Of a DNA stretch of 24,485 bases, positions 23,191-24,485 are shown piece by piece. This DNA comes from Ignavibacteriaceae bacterium. Lineage in GTDB: Bacteria > Bacteroidota > Ignavibacteria > Ignavibacteriales > Ignavibacteriaceae. The stretch covers positions 1 through 24,485 of the forward strand of contig JARLHB010000322.1 in NCBI GenBank assembly GCA_031292465.1, given 5' to 3'. Numbering within the stretch: the first letter of the stretch is position 1; each line of letters begins with the position of its first letter. Both the position numbers and the translations under genes were made by a program. The notes under the pieces are model-generated. The model saw only the letters and a list, made by a program, of their open reading frames with translations, ran no database searches and was not told the DNA's origin.

Positions 23191-23562
23191 CTATACGGTT
23201 TTATAAAATTCACCTCTACTAAAGGAAGGATGCGGAATAGATTTTTTAATACCTGTCTTTATATAAGAATTATTCTCCATTAAATTACAAATTGCCGCGC
23301 CAATAAATTGCTTAACATGATTATTAAATACAAATCCTTTTTTTTGAACAGAAGCCTGGTAACACTTATTGGCTACTGATAAAACAGCAGGGTATCCATA
23401 ATCTGATAATTCCTTACTTGAAATAAAAGTTTGAGGAGTCATTATTAGATCGAAAAGGAACTTTCCATCATTTTGTGCTAAATTTAAGAATTGGGGGTAT
23501 TTTTCACCAAATTCCTTTATATTCGGAATATTAATTTTTTGAGAGAATGATTCTATTTTCAT
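23191..23562 (-). CDS. Protein of unknown function (123 aa), divergent from vsr
   Basis: I do not recognise a family. 123 residues, soluble, no membrane segment or obvious helix-turn-helix; sparse features are a charged N-terminus (MKIESFSQKINIPN), a central helical-looking region with LAQNDGKFLFDLIMTPQ and YPAVLSVANKCYQASV, and a basic C-terminus ending SFSRGEFYKTV. The ATG at 23562 has a strong SD (AAAGGAG, 7 bases upstream). It is preceded by an almost canonical promoter and a large inverted repeat over the start site, so it is a real, regulated gene. It is transcribed away from vsr and the methyltransferase, the layout in which control or accessory proteins of restriction-modification loci are often found. 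That link is inference only. Confidence 0.7.
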   Translation of the reverse strand: MKIESFSQKINIPNIKEFGEKYPQFLNLAQNDGKFLFDLIMTPQTFISSKELSDYGYPAVLSVANKCYQASVQKKGFVFNNHVKQFIGAAICNLMENNSYIKTGIKKSIPHPSFSRGEFYKTV

Positions 23563-23584
23563 TTTAGACTCCTTTTTTAATTAT

Positions 23585-23638
23585 TGCACCTACAATTATT
23601 GCAGGTGCAAAATATGCAATTGTCTTTCGATTGTCAAG
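23585..23638 (-). promoter_or_regulatory. Promoter with overlapping inverted-repeat operator for the 123-aa gene
   Basis: On the minus strand TTGACA (23638-23633) and TATTTT (23615-23610) are exactly 17 bases apart. Starting at the end of the -10 box, an inverted repeat TTGCACCT-N11-AGGTGCAA (23585-23611) covers the predicted start site (about 23603), an arrangement typical of repression. The transcript would have a leader of about 40 bases. Confidence 0.65.
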
Positions 23639-23750
23639 TTGATTAATTAATAATATCTTTGCAAGAAGCTTTTTTAAATATTTTAATGAATTTCCCAAAT
23701 ATTAACAAAAAAGTATACCTGCTATTACAACATAAATTTGATATTAAATA

Positions 23751-24176
23751 ATGACAGATGTCCACTCTCCTGAAGTAAGAAGTTTTAATATGAGCAAAAT
23801 CAGGGGAAAGGATACTAAACCAGAGTTGATTGTACGAAAATTTCTTTTCTCAAAAGGGTTCAGATATAGATTACACGACAAATTGTTACCAGGTAAACCA
23901 GATATTGTCCTAAAAAGAGCTAATACAATAATTTTTATAAATGGCTGCTTCTGGCATGGACATAAACGCTGTAAATATTTTGTTATCCCAAAGACAAGAA
24001 CCGAATGGTGGCTGAATAAAATAAACGATAATATAAAGAAGGATAGGCAAATAATCGCAGAACTAAAGAATAATGGGTGGGTAGTCTTAATATTATGGGA
24101 ATGTGAACTCAAAAAGAAAAACAGAGAGTTCACACTTAATAAGTTATATAATAGATTAACTTTTAATAATGGATGA
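23751..24176 (+). CDS. vsr: Very short patch repair endonuclease Vsr
   Basis: 141 residues, the usual size. Vsr nicks DNA at T:G mismatches that arise when 5-methylcytosine deaminates, starting repair in the recognition site of a cytosine methyltransferase. Visible motifs: SKIRGKDTKPE (15-25), catalytic D51 (LPGKPDIV), FINGCFWHGH (62-71), and zinc ligands C66, H71, C74 and C118 (LWECEL). The gene overlaps the following methyltransferase start by 8 bases (24169-24176), so the two are cotranscribed and translationally coupled, as expected if Vsr protects that enzyme's sites. The ATG at 23751 lacks a strong SD. Confidence 0.95.
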   Translation: MTDVHSPEVRSFNMSKIRGKDTKPELIVRKFLFSKGFRYRLHDKLLPGKPDIVLKRANTIIFINGCFWHGHKRCKYFVIPKTRTEWWLNKINDNIKKDRQIIAELKNNGWVVLILWECELKKKNREFTLNKLYNRLTFNNG

Positions 24177-24485
24177 ACTAACATACATAGATTTATTTGC
24201 CGGGGCAGGTGGCTTATCCGAAGGGTTTATCATTGAAAACTTTCAACCAGTCGCTCATGTTGAGATGAATAAAGAAGCTTGTTACACTTTAAAAACAAGA
24301 TCAGCTTATCATCATCTTAAAAAGAATAAGAAACTTCCTGTATACTTAACATATCTTAAAAAGGAAATATCAAGAGATCAGCTATGGAATTGCATCCCGT
24401 CTAGATTAATTCAGTCTATTATAAATATTGAAATTTCAAATCACACAATAAATGATATTTTTACTAAAATAGATGAACTTCTTAA
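24169..24485 (+). CDS. DNA (cytosine-5) methyltransferase, N-terminal part
   Basis: 105 codons are present and the frame is still open at the window end. It starts at ATG 24169 inside the vsr gene. Motif I for S-adenosylmethionine binding, DLFAGAGGLSEGF (residues 8-20), appears at the N-terminus, then VAHVEMNKEAC as motif II. A long insert rich in Lys and Ile follows (HHLKKNKKLPVYL, later NDIFTKIDELL), which occurs in some Vsr-linked C5 methyltransferases. The catalytic PCQ motif and recognition domain are beyond the window, so the target sequence and any restriction partner are unknown. Confidence 0.93.
   Translation, partial: MDELTYIDLFAGAGGLSEGFIIENFQPVAHVEMNKEACYTLKTRSAYHHLKKNKKLPVYLTYLKKEISRDQLWNCIPSRLIQSIINIEISNHTINDIFTKIDELL

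Noticed and set aside
1..24485. CRISPR array, tRNA or rRNA genes
   Set aside because: No regularly spaced repeats and no tRNA or rRNA signature were seen on either strand.

Overview
The window is AT-rich, roughly 35-40% GC by eye. It carries sensor kinases, a sigma-54 enhancer-binding regulator, a secreted GH38 mannosidase and multi-subunit Fe-S/flavin redox genes. Shine-Dalgarno sites are patchy, and at least one promoter-like site matches the Bacteroidota TAnnTTTG form. Together this fits a (facultative) anaerobe of the Bacteroidota/Ignavibacteriota group. That placement is inference; no rRNA or marker gene is present.

Layout. 1-438: N-terminal part of a two-TM protein (minus strand), then about 630 bases with no convincing gene. 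1074-10363 (minus): a tight five-gene operon read NuoE-like, NuoF-like, giant fusion (2Fe-2S + GltD/NfnB-like flavoprotein + ferredoxin + molybdopterin-oxidoreductase-like), histidine kinase, sigma-54 response regulator. Gaps range from a 4-base overlap to 18 bases. Upstream on the same strand are a 139-bp MITE-like element and a response regulator (10610-11605) whose output part looks like two Lrp/AsnC RAM domains. 11944-13563 (minus): DHA2-type drug exporter. 14049-17363 (plus): secreted GH38 alpha-mannosidase. 17660-20113 (minus): membrane hybrid-PAS histidine kinase, followed by a stub of a receiver-domain gene. Then comes about 800 bases without a gene. 20913-21908 (plus) and 22050-23060 (minus): two convergent aldo/keto reductases. 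23191-23562 (minus): unknown 123-residue protein with an unusually clear promoter, operator and SD. 23751 to the end (plus): vsr endonuclease overlapping the start of a cytosine-C5 DNA methyltransferase that runs off the window.

How the genes fit together. The three redox subunits have an FMN/NADH module (NuoEF/HydBC type), a second flavin/NAD(P) module (GltD/NfnB type) and a long Fe-S chain. They therefore resemble the HydBC-based electron-bifurcating (Bfu/Stn-like) enzymes more than complex I. The molybdopterin-like domain of the large subunit appears to lack the catalytic Cys/Sec position and the C-terminal dinucleotide-binding domain, so ordinary formate oxidation is doubtful. A soluble kinase with a Cys-containing PAS domain and an NtrC-class regulator are locked into the same transcript. 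This suggests that the redox state or flux of the complex is sensed and fed to sigma-54 transcription. This operon and the vsr/methyltransferase/unknown-protein cluster are the most interesting parts of the window.
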